DNA of 64,000 nucleotides from assembly GCF_002902965.1 (NCBI RefSeq), contig NZ_CP026106.1, positions 1,798,001 to 1,862,000 of the forward strand, read 5' to 3'. Source of the DNA: Paraburkholderia hospita. GTDB lineage: Bacteria > Pseudomonadota > Gammaproteobacteria > Burkholderiales > Burkholderiaceae. Below, one piece after another: positions 26,751-36,802 of this stretch. The notes under the pieces were generated by a model. The model searched no databases. It was not told the DNA's origin and was given only the letters and a program-made list of their open reading frames with translations. Positions within the stretch are counted from its first letter, which is position 1. The number at the start of each line of letters is the position of its first letter. The position numbers and the translations under genes were made by a program.

Positions 26751-27893
26751 TTACTGCGCGGGTGGCTTTTGCAGCGATTGCGGCATCTGCCACTGTTGTC
26801 GCTGCGGCGGCTGTTGCAGCTGCTGCAACTGGAGCTGTTGCGCTTGCGGCTGTGCTTGCTCCTGTTTCATCTGCTGCGGCCGTGGTGACTGCGGCGCGGC
26901 GGGTGCTGCGGGTGCGGCGGGTGCAGTCGGCACTGCTGAAACAGACTGCCCGCTCACGCGAATCTCGACGCGTCGATTCGGCGCCAGACACGCGATCACA
27001 GCAGCGGACTTCCGTCCCGGGCAGGTTGCGATCGGCGCAGTCGATCCCGCACCACGCACGTCGAAGCGCGCGGGGTTCAGCCCGCGTTCCTTCAGCGCGT
27101 CCGCCACGGCCTGCGCACGACGCCGCGACAGGTCGCGGTTGTGCGCGACCGAGCCGAAGCGGTCCGTGTAGCCGATCACCGTGACGACATCGATCGATTG
27201 CGCGCGCTTCAGATCCGTTGCGAGCGCGTCGATCGCGGTGGTGCCATCCGCCTTGAGCTTCGCGCTGTCGAAATCGAACAGCGCGTCGGCGGACAACGAG
27301 ATCGGCGTGGCGGCCTCGACGACAGGCGGCGGTGGCGGAGGCGGCGGAGGCGCACAGTGATCGAGCTCCTGATTCACCTGCACGCTCAGCTGCTGCGCGC
27401 GCTCGATCGCTTCCCAGCCGTGCACCCAGCGCGTGCCGTGCGTTTCGTCCTGCTCCTTCCAGACTTCGTCGGTGAGGGCAAGCAAGCGGCCCGCCGACTC
27501 GCCCTTGCACGTCGATGCCGACACCCGCGCGTTGGTTGCTTCGATCGCGCGGATCGCCTGCACCCACTTGTCGCGTGTGGGCCAGTTCTTTGCCGTGTAT
27601 AGCGGCTCCCACGGCACGCTCTGGTCGATCAGGTAGCGCGCGTTGCCCAATGCCCGTTGCGCGGCATTGTTATGGACGCGCGATACGAGCACGTGGCTGT
27701 CCTGACGCTCAGCGATTTCGAGGAAGCCTTCCGCCACACCTCGACGGTAGGGATCTGCGATCTTTTGCGCGGCAGGCATGAGCGCCTCGGCCTGGCTCTT
27801 GATGCCGGCCGCGAACGCAGGCGCTGTCAGCGCAGCGGCGAGCGTCGCAGCAAACGTGAAGCGCGCGGTTCCGCGTAATGTTGGTTTTCTCAT
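26751..27893 (-). CDS. OmpA-family peptidoglycan-binding outer-membrane/periplasmic protein
   Basis: A 380-residue protein; the start MRKPTLRG has GGAGA five bases upstream. Signal peptide through ALTAPAFA (about residue 28). Residues 30-195 are a helical region, then a nine-proline hinge. An OmpA C-terminal domain follows (about 215-330: VTVIGYTDRFGSVAHNRDLS and RRAQAVADALKERGLNPARF, then NRRVEIRV). The tail of about 55 residues is extremely Gln/Pro/Ala-rich. It has no lipobox. It lies 50 bases downstream of the adhesin gene on the same strand and probably anchors or assists the adhesin at the cell wall. Confidence 0.85.
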   Translation of the reverse strand: MRKPTLRGTARFTFAATLAAALTAPAFAAGIKSQAEALMPAAQKIADPYRRGVAEGFLEIAERQDSHVLVSRVHNNAAQRALGNARYLIDQSVPWEPLYTAKNWPTRDKWVQAIRAIEATNARVSASTCKGESAGRLLALTDEVWKEQDETHGTRWVHGWEAIERAQQLSVQVNQELDHCAPPPPPPPPPVVEAATPISLSADALFDFDSAKLKADGTTAIDALATDLKRAQSIDVVTVIGYTDRFGSVAHNRDLSRRRAQAVADALKERGLNPARFDVRGAGSTAPIATCPGRKSAAVIACLAPNRRVEIRVSGQSVSAVPTAPAAPAAPAAPQSPRPQQMKQEQAQPQAQQLQLQQLQQPPQRQQWQMPQSLQKPPAQ

Positions 27894-27943
27894 AGATTTC
27901 TCCACGTCCGCCGCGCTCATCGCGCGGCGGACGTATCAGGCCA

Positions 27944-30900
27944 TCAGAAGCCGATCGTCACGCCTGCCGACGCGCCCGTGTTGGCACCATTGCCCGTGGC
28001 GCGCGTCACGTGTGCGTTCACGAGGACGCGATCGTTGACCCAGTAGTTCGCGCCGATGGCGACGGCTGCCGCCCCGCCATACGTGCCGGCTGCCGCCGAC
28101 ATCTGGAAGTTGCCTTCCGCGCGCGCATTCGGGATCAACGAGGTCGCTGCCATCGCCGCTGCACCCAGCGAGTTCATCTTGTCGTTCATCTTGTTGAACT
28201 GGCTGTCGGTGTACGAGTTCGCCTGGTTCACCGTGTTGTTGCTGGCGTTCGTAATCGCGTCGTTCAACTGGCCGACGTTGACTGCGTCGGTGGTTGCCGT
28301 GCCCGCTGCGACGTTCGTGACGCGACGCTGCTGGCTTGCGGAACCGACGGACACGGTGTTGTCTTCCGACGCCACCGAGCCTGCGCCGAGCGCGACCGAG
28401 TTGTTGCCGCTCGCTGTCGAGTTCGCGCCGATTGCGACGGCGTTGCTGCCCGTTGCATTCGATGCATAACCCGTCGCGACCGATTGCAGACCGTTCGCAA
28501 CCGACAGCGCGCCCATTGCTGTAGCGTGCGTGCCGCCTGCCTTCGCCTGTTCCGTGTTGCGGTCGCCATCGCCGACGAACAACGTATCGACACCCGTGCC
28601 CGCGTTGCTGATGCTGTTGACCTTCGACACCAGGTCCGCGTACTGCGAGTAGTTCACCGCGTCGGTGTCCTTCTCGCCCGCTGCAACGTTGTGGATCCCC
28701 ACCGGCTTGGACGTCGGCGTACCGTCACCCAGCGTGATGTTGCTGAAGTCGGTGACTTCCTTGCCGCTGTCGTCCTTCACGGTGTTGTACGTCACAGCCT
28801 TCTTCATCGAACCATCGCCGTTGATGATGCCTGCCGCCTTCAACTGCGCGTTGTTGACAGCGTCGTTGTCACCCGTACCGGCTGCGACGCCCGAGAGAAC
28901 ACGAGCACCGTCCTTGCCCGTAAAGTCGACGATCGAACCATCCGTCTGCGATGCAACGAGAATGTTCTTGCTCGTCGCGTTCTGCGTCACGAGACCAATA
29001 CCGCCTTCATTGATCTGCGTTTGCAGGTTCGTGATGTCGGTGCTGTTCGCGTACACGCGGGCGTCGAGGTTCGTGATCGCTCCGCCGATCGTCGTGACCG
29101 TCGAGCCGCCCACGATGTACGTCGGGTTGCTGATCGTGCCGTCGGTCTTCACCGTCGAACCGCCGCCGATCACACTGGCCGTCGATGCCGCCACGTTATA
29201 CAACTGCGTGCCGTTCACCGCGTCGAAGCTCGATGCGTTCACGTTGCCCGCCGCCACGCCCGTGAGCCTGCGAGCACCCTTCGTGCCCGCGAAGTCGACG
29301 ATCGAACCGTCCGTCTGCGATGCCACGAGAATGTTCTTGCTCGTTGAGTCCTGCGTCACGAGTCCGATGCCGCCTTCGTTGATCTGCGTTTGCAGGTTCG
29401 TGATGTCGGTCGCGTTCGCATACACGCGGTTGTCGAGGTTCGTGATCGCGCCGGCGATGTTCGTGATCGTCGCGCCGCCGATGTTGAACGTCGGGTTCGT
29501 GATCTTGCCCGTCGAAGGATCGAACGACGAACCGCCGCCGATTGCATCAGCCGTCGATGCCGCCACGTTGTACAGCTGCGTGCCGTTCATCGCGTCGAGG
29601 CTCGATGCGTTCACGTCGCCTGCTGCCACCTTGGTGATCTTCGTGCCCGTTGAGCCTGCCAGCGTGATCTGGGTCTTGTCCTGGTCGTCGTATACGACAC
29701 CCAGTGCATTACCCGAACCCGCAGCGTTGTTCAGCGCCGTCAAGGCGTCGGCAACGTTGGTGTACGTTCCGCCTCCGAACGTGTACGCCGGCGCCGTGAT
29801 CTCGCCCGTCGCCGTGTTGATCGATGCGCCACCGCCGAGTGCCTTGGCCATCGACGTGCCCTGCGCGTACAACTGCGAACCGTTGATGGCGTCCGTGCTT
29901 GACGCGTTTAGCGCACCTGCCGTCAGACCTGTGATCTTCGTTCCGGTCGCGCCCTTCAGCGAGATTACGTCCTTTGTTGAACTGTCGTAATCGACGGCGA
30001 GCGGGTCGCCACCCGAAGCGATGCGCGTATCCAGCGAAGTCAGCGCAGCGGCCACGTTGACGTATGTGTTGCCCGCCAGCGTGTACGCTGGTGCAACGAC
30101 TGCGCCTGTTGTCGGGTTGACGGAAGCACCGCCGCCGAGGGCGCCTGCGATGCCTGAGAGCTGCGAAACGTTTACGGCATCGTTGTTCTGCGTACCGGCT
30201 GCGACGTTGATGATCTGGCGTTGGCCGCCGGACTTGGCATTGCCGACCGAAACGATGTTGGAGCGGCCGCCGTCTGCGCTGGCGTAGCCGAGCGTAACGC
30301 TGTTCGAACCCGACGCCAAAATGTTCGTACCGATCGCCAGCGTGTTTACGCCGCCAACCTGCACGTTGTTACCGATTGCAATGCCACCGTTTGCTCCCGG
30401 TACCACCGTCGAACTGTTGTTGCCGATAACAATCGCATTGTCAGCGGCTGCCGTAACGTTCGTACCCATCACCACAGTGTTCAGGCCGTCGATTGCAATC
30501 TGCTGCCCGATACCAACCGATCCATCCCCCAGCGTCCGAACATTGACACCAACGGAGACTGCATTGTCAGCCGTCACCTTCGAATTCAGGCCGATCGCCA
30601 TCGAGTCCGTACCCGTAGCCTCGATTTGACCGGCCTTGTCGGTCGGTCCCGACACGATCAGTTCTTCCGGCGGCAAGCTTGACGTAGGAGAAGCTCCGAG
30701 CAGTGAAGTCGAATGCACCGCCGACTTCAGCAGGCCAGAGTTGCTCGTCCCGTGCAGACTCAGATTTGCGATAGCTGCTTGAATGTCCGAATTCACCTGG
30801 CCAACGGTCGCTGCGTCCGTGTCGTCGATACCGTTCGCGACGTTCACGATACGTCGCTGGGTGAACGAATTACCCACCGCGAACGTGTTGGCCACGTTGG

Positions 30901-33900
30901 CCTGAGAGCCATAACCGATTGCTACAGCATTCGCCGCCGTGGCGAAAGCCGAGCGACCAATGGCGAGCGCGTAGTTTTGGTTAGCAACTGCATTCCCGCC
31001 GATTGCGATCGAATCGGTACCCCCTGCCTGTGCCGCCACCGCCGTGCTCGGGCCAAACTTGATGTACTTCAGGCTATTCAGGAAGCCGTCAGAGCTCGTG
31101 AGGCCTGCCAGTGCGCTACCCACGTCCGAGTACGTCTTACCGAGCACGTTATACGCCGGCGCCACGATCGAACCATTCGTCGCCACCGATGCGCCTGCAC
31201 CCAATGCAGCCGTCACGCCCGCGAGCTGCGAAACGTTGACTGCATCGTTGCTTTGCTGACCAGCCGCCAGGTTCACGATCTGACGTTGCGCGCCCGCGGA
31301 ACCCACTGATACCGTGTTATCGCGATCCGCGACCGATTTCGCACCCAGTGCCACGGCGTTCGATGCCGTCGCCACTGCCGCCGGACCTGCCGCGACACTG
31401 TCAGTACCCGTTGCCGATGCAGCCGCCAGTGACGAGCTCACACTGAAGTACTTCATGTTCGCGCCGCCGTTCGCGATGTTGTTGACGGTGTTGCTCAGGT
31501 TATTGACCTTCACATCCTCCGCCATCAACTGGCTCACGTTCACCGCGTCCGTGCCTGCATAACCCGCGGCAACATTCGTGATGCGACGCTCCTTACCCTG
31601 CGCGCCCACCGACACTTCGCCGAAAGCCGTCATACCCGACAGCGTCGCGCCACCCGGTGCAAAGCCAGCCGAGCCCAGCGTCGACGAGTTCGCCAGCGAG
31701 TTCGAGCCCAATGCCACAGAGTTCGCAGTCGACGCCGTTGCCGCACCGCCGATCGCCACGCTGTCCTTGCCCGATGCCGACGAGTCACCCAGCGTCGAAT
31801 TGGCGTGGAAATACTTGATGCCGTCGCCGTTGATGATGTTGTTGCCGAAGTTCTGTACCAGGTTGTTCAGGTACGTAACGTTGTTCGAAACGTTATTGAC
31901 CTTACCATCTTCAGCCATCAACTGGCTCACGTTCACCGCGTCCGTGCCGGCATAACCCGCTGCCACGTTCGTGATACGGCGATTGAAGCTTCCATTGCCC
32001 ACCGAGACTTCGCCTGCCGCCGTCGTGCCCGAGAGTGTTGCGTTGCCCGGGTTGTACGCCGTTGCCGACAGATTGGCCGACGTCGTCGAATTCGAGCCGA
32101 GAGCGACCGATTCAGCGGAGGTTGCGCTCGCGTTGTAGCCAACCGCGATCGCGTTCGTGCCCGCTGCCGTCGCTTGCGGCCCCACGGCGATTGCATTCGC
32201 ACCCGATGCCGTCGAGTCAACCAGCGACGAATTCGTGTGGAAATACTTCATCGAGACGTTGGCGCCGATGTTGTTGACGACGTTACTCAGGTTGCTGAGG
32301 TTATTGCTGACGTTGTTGACCTTTACATCTTCGGCCATCAACTGGCTGACGTTCACTGCGTCGGTTGCGTTATAGCCTGCTGCAACGTTCGTGATGCGAC
32401 GCTCCTTGCCCGATGTGCCAATCGACAATTCACCGAAGGCCGTTCCGGCCGTCAGCGCTGCGTTGTCCGGTGCGAAACCCTTCACGCCCAGCGAGCCCGA
32501 GCTTGCGACCGAACCCGAACCCAGTGCGACCGAGTTCGCGCCCGATGCGATTGCACCACCGCCGATCGCCACCGATTCCGCGCCCGACGCAGACGAATCT
32601 GCCAGCGTCGAACTGGCGTGGAAGTACTTGATACCACCACCGTTCACGACATTGTTGAAATTCTGGGTGAGGTTCGTGACGTTGTTGCTGACGTTCGACA
32701 CTGCGCCGTCGAGCTTCGAGATCGCCGTGCCGACATCAGTTGCCGTCGTGCCTTGCACGGTGTATGTCGGCTTCTTGATCGAGCCGTCGGCGTTCACCGT
32801 TGCGCCGCCGCCGAGTGCAGCCGTCACGCCGGATAGCTGCGAGACGTTGACTGCGTCGGTGTTTTGCGTGCCTGCTGCGACGTTGATGATGCGGCGTTGC
32901 AGCTTGCTGCTGCCCACAGATACGACGTTCGCCATGCCACCGTCAGCACTTGCGTAGCCGAGCGTAACGCTGTTCGAACCCGACGCCAAAATGTTGGTAC
33001 CGATCGCCAGCGTATTGACGCCGCCAACCTGCACGTTGTTACCAATCGCAATGCCGCCATTCGCTCCCGGCACGACCGTCGAACTGTTGTTGCCGATAAC
33101 GAGTGCATTGTCTGCAGCCGCCGTTACGTTCGTGCCGATCACCACGGTATTCTGACCGTCGATGGCAATCTGTTGCCCGACGCCAACCGATCCAGTCCCC
33201 AGCGTACGGACATTGACGCCTGTGGCAAGTGCATAATCAGCATCAGCCTTAGAGTTCAGGCCAATCGCCATCGAGTCCGTACCCGAAGCCTCGATTTGAC
33301 CGCCCTTGTCGGTCGGTCCTGACACGATCAGTTGTTCTGGCGGCAAGCTTGAAGTTGGGGTAGCACCAAGGAGTGAAGTCGAATGCACCGCCGACTTGAG
33401 CAGACCAGCATTGGTCGTCCCGTTCAGATTCAGATTCGCGATTGCTGCCTGAATGTCAGAACTCACCTGGCCAACGGTCGCTGCATCCGTGTCGTTGATA
33501 CCGGCAGCGACGTTGACGATACGGCGTTCTGCGCCCGCACTGCTCACCGCAAACGTATTAGCCACGGTTGCTGCCGAACCGTAACCGATCGCCACTGCGT
33601 TCAGAGCCATCGCTCTTGCGCCGTTACCGATCGCGACAGAGTTGGTACCTGTCGCATAAGCATTGCCAGCGATCGCTACCGAATTGGAACCAGAGGCCTG
33701 GGCATAACCGGGCATGCTCGGCCCAAATCCAATCTTGTCCGTGGATTGTGTGATATTGGCGACCGCATCACCAACGTTCGAGTAGGTCGAACCGCGCACC
33801 ACGTATGCAGGCGCAGAGACGGAACCATCCGCGGCGACGGTTGCGCCGCCGCCCAGCGCATTCGTCATGCTCTTCATTTGCGCCACGGTAGCCGGATCGG

Positions 33901-35677
33901 TGTCGATCGCCACGCCCGACAATGCCGACGATTTCAGAACCGTCGTCGGCTTGATCACATTCGCGATTTGGGTCTCAAGATCAGAACCCATCTGGTTCAT
34001 CTGCCCGACCGTAGCCGCATCCGTGTCGCTTACGCCATCAGCAACGTTGACGATGCGACGCCGCGTGAACGAATTGCCCACCGCGAACGTGTTAGCCACA
34101 CCGGTCTGAGAACCATAACCGATTGCAACAGAGTTCAAGCCGGTAGCAAAAGCAGCACGTCCAATAGCAACTGAACCGTTCGCGCTTGCGACCGCGTTGC
34201 CGCCCAACGCAATCGAATCATTACCGCCTGCCTGCGCTTGATCCGCCGTACTTGGGCCAAATTTGATGTACTTCAAACTCTCAACAATATTGCCCGTGGC
34301 ACTCGAAATATTCCCGAGCGCATCACCCACGTTCGAATACGTATTGCCATAAACGTTGTACGTCGGCTGAGCGATAGAACCATCGGCCTTCACCGATGCC
34401 CCACCGCCCAACGCCGCCGTCACGCCGCTCAGCTGCGACACGTTGACCGCATCGGCGGGCGCCGTACCGGCAGCCAGGTTCGTGATCTTCGTCGCGCCGC
34501 CCGCGCCCTGCAGCGTGATCTGGTTCTTCGACGCATCGTCGTAGGCAACAGCGAGGGGACTATCTCCGCCCTTCGACTTGTCGATCGCCGTCAGCGCTGC
34601 GCCAACGTTGTTAAAGGTGCCATCGGCGACGACGTACGTCGGGTTCGTGATCGCGCCCGTCGTCGAATTGAAGCTCGCGTTGCCGCCCAGCAGCGCGGCC
34701 GTGTTCGCGCCCATCTGGTTGACCTTCGCGTTCGCCGACATCAGTTGGCTGACGTTCACCGCATCCGTTGCGCTATAGCCGGCGGCCACGTTGGTGATCC
34801 GGCGCTCCGATCCGACGCCGCCGATCGACAGTTCGCCGCTCGCGGTTCCCGCGGACAAAGCGGCGTTGCCTGCGTTGAAGCCGGCCGATCCAAGCGTGGA
34901 CGAGTTCGCGACGGAACCCGAACCCAGCGCGACCGACTTCGGACCCGTCGCGCTTGCACCTGTGCCAAGCGCGACCGAATTATTACCCGATGCGCTCGCC
35001 AAGACGCCCTGTGCAATCGACGAGGCACCCGAGGATACGGCCGCCACGCCCACCGCAATACTCTCCGAGCCCGATGCTGCCGAGTCAGTTTGCGTCGAGT
35101 TGGCGTGGAAGTATTTGACGCCGCTCAGGGTGTTGATCGCGTTGAACAACTGCGAACCATTGACCGCATCCGTGCTGGCAGCCGAGATCGCGCCTGCGGC
35201 GACGCCATTCAAGAGCACGTTGCTGCCCGAGGCCTTCATCCACAGCTTGGACGTCCCGTCCGGGGAAAACAGGATCGTCTTGTTGGCACTATTCATGTCG
35301 ATCTGCGTGTTGGCGGCATACAACTGCAGAGCGTTCGTAGTGTTTGGATTTGTGCCGTCTAGCCAGGTCGTCTCCGACGCGATCGCTGGGCAACCCGTAG
35401 CGAAGTTGGAGCCGCTTTGAGCGCCGCCGCGGCTGTCGTACGCCTTCGTCCCATCGCTGTTCGTCACGCAGATACCCGACGCCATGGCGAAATCCGGCGT
35501 GAATGCACCAAAGCCCACACACAGCGGCGCAACGACAGCTGCAAGCGCGAACTTGCCGGTAGCGATAGCCGCTCCGGTGCCCGAGGAGGACCTTTTGCCC
35601 CGTCCTTTAGCGTTCTCCTGCGCCGCAACCCATGTTCCCGTCGATTCGTTCCAAACTGAACGATATGTCTTATTCAT
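27944..35677 (-). CDS. giant trimeric autotransporter adhesin (YadA/Hia family)
   Basis: 2577 residues. The start at MNKTYRSVWNESTGTWVAAQ opens an extended signal peptide region (ESPR), and AGGA stands six bases upstream. After the signal sequence (about residue 65) come many YadA-head repeats of the form S-x-A-[IL]-G-x-x-[AS]. They alternate with neck/connector motifs (DAVNVSQL, DAATVGQ, AAGxxxTDAV). A stalk rich in SSxDAxNGSQLY repeats occupies residues about 1950-2350. The C-terminal 75-90 residues are the YadA membrane anchor, ending GASAGVTIGF. It would form a trimeric surface fibre for adhesion, autoaggregation or serum resistance. It is co-directional with the OmpA-like gene. Confidence 0.95.
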   Translation of the reverse strand: MNKTYRSVWNESTGTWVAAQENAKGRGKRSSSGTGAAIATGKFALAAVVAPLCVGFGAFTPDFAMASGICVTNSDGTKAYDSRGGAQSGSNFATGCPAIASETTWLDGTNPNTTNALQLYAANTQIDMNSANKTILFSPDGTSKLWMKASGSNVLLNGVAAGAISAASTDAVNGSQLFNAINTLSGVKYFHANSTQTDSAASGSESIAVGVAAVSSGASSIAQGVLASASGNNSVALGTGASATGPKSVALGSGSVANSSTLGSAGFNAGNAALSAGTASGELSIGGVGSERRITNVAAGYSATDAVNVSQLMSANAKVNQMGANTAALLGGNASFNSTTGAITNPTYVVADGTFNNVGAALTAIDKSKGGDSPLAVAYDDASKNQITLQGAGGATKITNLAAGTAPADAVNVSQLSGVTAALGGGASVKADGSIAQPTYNVYGNTYSNVGDALGNISSATGNIVESLKYIKFGPSTADQAQAGGNDSIALGGNAVASANGSVAIGRAAFATGLNSVAIGYGSQTGVANTFAVGNSFTRRRIVNVADGVSDTDAATVGQMNQMGSDLETQIANVIKPTTVLKSSALSGVAIDTDPATVAQMKSMTNALGGGATVAADGSVSAPAYVVRGSTYSNVGDAVANITQSTDKIGFGPSMPGYAQASGSNSVAIAGNAYATGTNSVAIGNGARAMALNAVAIGYGSAATVANTFAVSSAGAERRIVNVAAGINDTDAATVGQVSSDIQAAIANLNLNGTTNAGLLKSAVHSTSLLGATPTSSLPPEQLIVSGPTDKGGQIEASGTDSMAIGLNSKADADYALATGVNVRTLGTGSVGVGQQIAIDGQNTVVIGTNVTAAADNALVIGNNSSTVVPGANGGIAIGNNVQVGGVNTLAIGTNILASGSNSVTLGYASADGGMANVVSVGSSKLQRRIINVAAGTQNTDAVNVSQLSGVTAALGGGATVNADGSIKKPTYTVQGTTATDVGTAISKLDGAVSNVSNNVTNLTQNFNNVVNGGGIKYFHASSTLADSSASGAESVAIGGGAIASGANSVALGSGSVASSGSLGVKGFAPDNAALTAGTAFGELSIGTSGKERRITNVAAGYNATDAVNVSQLMAEDVKVNNVSNNLSNLSNVVNNIGANVSMKYFHTNSSLVDSTASGANAIAVGPQATAAGTNAIAVGYNASATSAESVALGSNSTTSANLSATAYNPGNATLSGTTAAGEVSVGNGSFNRRITNVAAGYAGTDAVNVSQLMAEDGKVNNVSNNVTYLNNLVQNFGNNIINGDGIKYFHANSTLGDSSASGKDSVAIGGAATASTANSVALGSNSLANSSTLGSAGFAPGGATLSGMTAFGEVSVGAQGKERRITNVAAGYAGTDAVNVSQLMAEDVKVNNLSNTVNNIANGGANMKYFSVSSSLAAASATGTDSVAAGPAAVATASNAVALGAKSVADRDNTVSVGSAGAQRQIVNLAAGQQSNDAVNVSQLAGVTAALGAGASVATNGSIVAPAYNVLGKTYSDVGSALAGLTSSDGFLNSLKYIKFGPSTAVAAQAGGTDSIAIGGNAVANQNYALAIGRSAFATAANAVAIGYGSQANVANTFAVGNSFTQRRIVNVANGIDDTDAATVGQVNSDIQAAIANLSLHGTSNSGLLKSAVHSTSLLGASPTSSLPPEELIVSGPTDKAGQIEATGTDSMAIGLNSKVTADNAVSVGVNVRTLGDGSVGIGQQIAIDGLNTVVMGTNVTAAADNAIVIGNNSSTVVPGANGGIAIGNNVQVGGVNTLAIGTNILASGSNSVTLGYASADGGRSNIVSVGNAKSGGQRQIINVAAGTQNNDAVNVSQLSGIAGALGGGASVNPTTGAVVAPAYTLAGNTYVNVAAALTSLDTRIASGGDPLAVDYDSSTKDVISLKGATGTKITGLTAGALNASSTDAINGSQLYAQGTSMAKALGGGASINTATGEITAPAYTFGGGTYTNVADALTALNNAAGSGNALGVVYDDQDKTQITLAGSTGTKITKVAAGDVNASSLDAMNGTQLYNVAASTADAIGGGSSFDPSTGKITNPTFNIGGATITNIAGAITNLDNRVYANATDITNLQTQINEGGIGLVTQDSTSKNILVASQTDGSIVDFAGTKGARRLTGVAAGNVNASSFDAVNGTQLYNVAASTASVIGGGSTVKTDGTISNPTYIVGGSTVTTIGGAITNLDARVYANSTDITNLQTQINEGGIGLVTQNATSKNILVASQTDGSIVDFTGKDGARVLSGVAAGTGDNDAVNNAQLKAAGIINGDGSMKKAVTYNTVKDDSGKEVTDFSNITLGDGTPTSKPVGIHNVAAGEKDTDAVNYSQYADLVSKVNSISNAGTGVDTLFVGDGDRNTEQAKAGGTHATAMGALSVANGLQSVATGYASNATGSNAVAIGANSTASGNNSVALGAGSVASEDNTVSVGSASQQRRVTNVAAGTATTDAVNVGQLNDAITNASNNTVNQANSYTDSQFNKMNDKMNSLGAAAMAATSLIPNARAEGNFQMSAAAGTYGGAAAVAIGANYWVNDRVLVNAHVTRATGNGANTGASAGVTIGF
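30260..30778 (-). repeat. internal duplication, copy 2, of the adhesin head
   Basis: This 519-bp stretch (adhesin residues about 1634-1806) is close to identical, without net insertion or deletion, to 32930-33448. The shared protein core includes LLKSAVHSTSLLGA, SSLPPE and VPGANGGIAIGNNVQVGGVN. Confidence 0.85.
32930..33448 (-). repeat. internal duplication, copy 1, of the adhesin head
   Basis: Partner of 30260-30778 at a constant offset of 2670 bp (890 codons); adhesin residues about 744-916. Such long near-identical segments in frame could recombine and shorten or lengthen the fibre without breaking the frame. Confidence 0.85.
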
Positions 35678-35900
35678 TTGCAATCCTATATAAGGCAAGC
35701 CGATTTTTATTCTGCTCAATCCCACGTCAGCAACTTGCTGTTTGTTCCACCGGCCATACGAATCGCCGGTTCCGTCATGCCCGAATTGCGCAAACCTCCG
35801 CACCCCCGAGACGCTTGGGCTTCGAACCGACAACGGACAAGAAGATCAAATAGCAGGCAAACCTGGCGGATAAAAGATATGAAAATGCTTCGGCTAGCTG

Positions 35901-35977
35901 AATAGGAGCAGTCCTATTGGTCTGTGGAAACTCTATATTTCGAAATACTCCTACAAGACCCAATCGAATTTTGTAGG
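35901..35977. promoter_or_regulatory. cluster of inverted repeats upstream of the adhesin gene
   Basis: Three symmetric sites lie in the AT-richer 450-bp gap between the adhesin and chlD-like genes (35678-36131): AATAGGA-gcag-TCCTATT (35901-35918), TATTTCGAAATA (about 35936-35947) and CCTACAA-N14-TTGTAGG (35950-35977). They resemble regulator binding sites. No regulator gene lies next to them. I see no gene in the rest of the gap. Confidence 0.4.
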
Positions 35978-36131
35978 CGATATCCGTCAGAATTCAACGA
36001 GACACCGTATGCGCAAGATGTTCCGTGCGAGATCGTGATCCAGGCTCGTTCGTCAGCCAGAGGGCCAGGAAAAATTGAATAAGGTTGCGGTTGGCGACTC
36101 AGTCGCTTTCAACGATCAACCTTGAAGCGAG

Positions 36132-36773
36132 CTACATGCTGCCAAACGCATCACGCGGGAAATAGTCGCCGCCCCACTCGCGCGCAAGCTCGGCACATCG
36201 CCCGACTCGCAGCGGTCCTTCCTCGAAATCGATGAACAGGACACGGTCGGCCGCCGCTGGTCGAACGGGCGCGCCGCTGCTGCGGCCATCCGAGAAAACC
36301 CATAGACAGCGTTGCTGTGCCGGATGCTTGCGCGCCGCCCGGTCGAGCAACGCAGACGCGGTTTGAACACCTGACGTCAAAGGCGTGCCGCCACCGCCAC
36401 CGATAGTCGCAATCCACCGTTCATTCCACCACCGCGGCACGGCAGGGCCGAAGCGCACATCCGCGCCGACACCACCGAAACACACCAGCGCCACCTCCGA
36501 CCGCGTCGCGCGCGCCTGATCGAACAACGCGACGAGCAGCCCTTTGGCGAGCGCCAATCGTTGGCCGGACAGCATCGAATGGGAGCAATCGAGCACGAAG
36601 CAATGCAACACGCCGCCGCGCGCCTCTTCGTGTAGGAAACGCAGGTGCTCGGGAAGCAATGCGGCATTGCGTTTCGCCGCGAGCGTGCGCGGCCATGCAA
36701 TGCGTCGCGCGCCGGCCGAACCGCCTCGCGTTGCATCGCCCGCGCCTTGCCGCCATCGAAAACCGCTGCGCAT
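36132..36773 (-). CDS. von Willebrand factor A domain chelatase subunit (ChlD/CobT-like)
   Basis: A 213-residue protein that is essentially one VWA domain. The metal-ion-dependent adhesion site is intact: DCSHS in LHCFVLDCSHSML, Thr in GGGGTPLTSG, and Asp in WVFSDGRS. A short basic, disordered N-terminus comes before it. Full-length ChlD/BchD proteins of about 600 residues carry an AAA domain and an acidic linker as well; this is the short stand-alone form. It follows the AAA+ subunit gene by about 30 bases and probably works with it and CobN in ATP-driven cobalt insertion. Confidence 0.8.
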   Translation of the reverse strand: MRSGFRWRQGAGDATRGGSAGARRIAWPRTLAAKRNAALLPEHLRFLHEEARGGVLHCFVLDCSHSMLSGQRLALAKGLLVALFDQARATRSEVALVCFGGVGADVRFGPAVPRWWNERWIATIGGGGGTPLTSGVQTASALLDRAARKHPAQQRCLWVFSDGRSSGAPVRPAAADRVLFIDFEEGPLRVGRCAELAREWGGDYFPRDAFGSM

Positions 36774-36802
36774 CGCGCGCGCGGCCGCGCTCTTTCGATG
36801 GC

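Noticed and set aside
28010..35362. Several long plus-strand ORFs opposite the adhesin
   Set aside because: They repeat along the gene in step with the adhesin's own repeats and have no starts with ribosome sites, so they are shadows.
36050..36131. Terminator after the chlD-like gene (GCGAC-TCA-GTCGC)
   Set aside because: Only a 5-bp stem with a 3-base loop and no T run on the minus strand; too weak to call.
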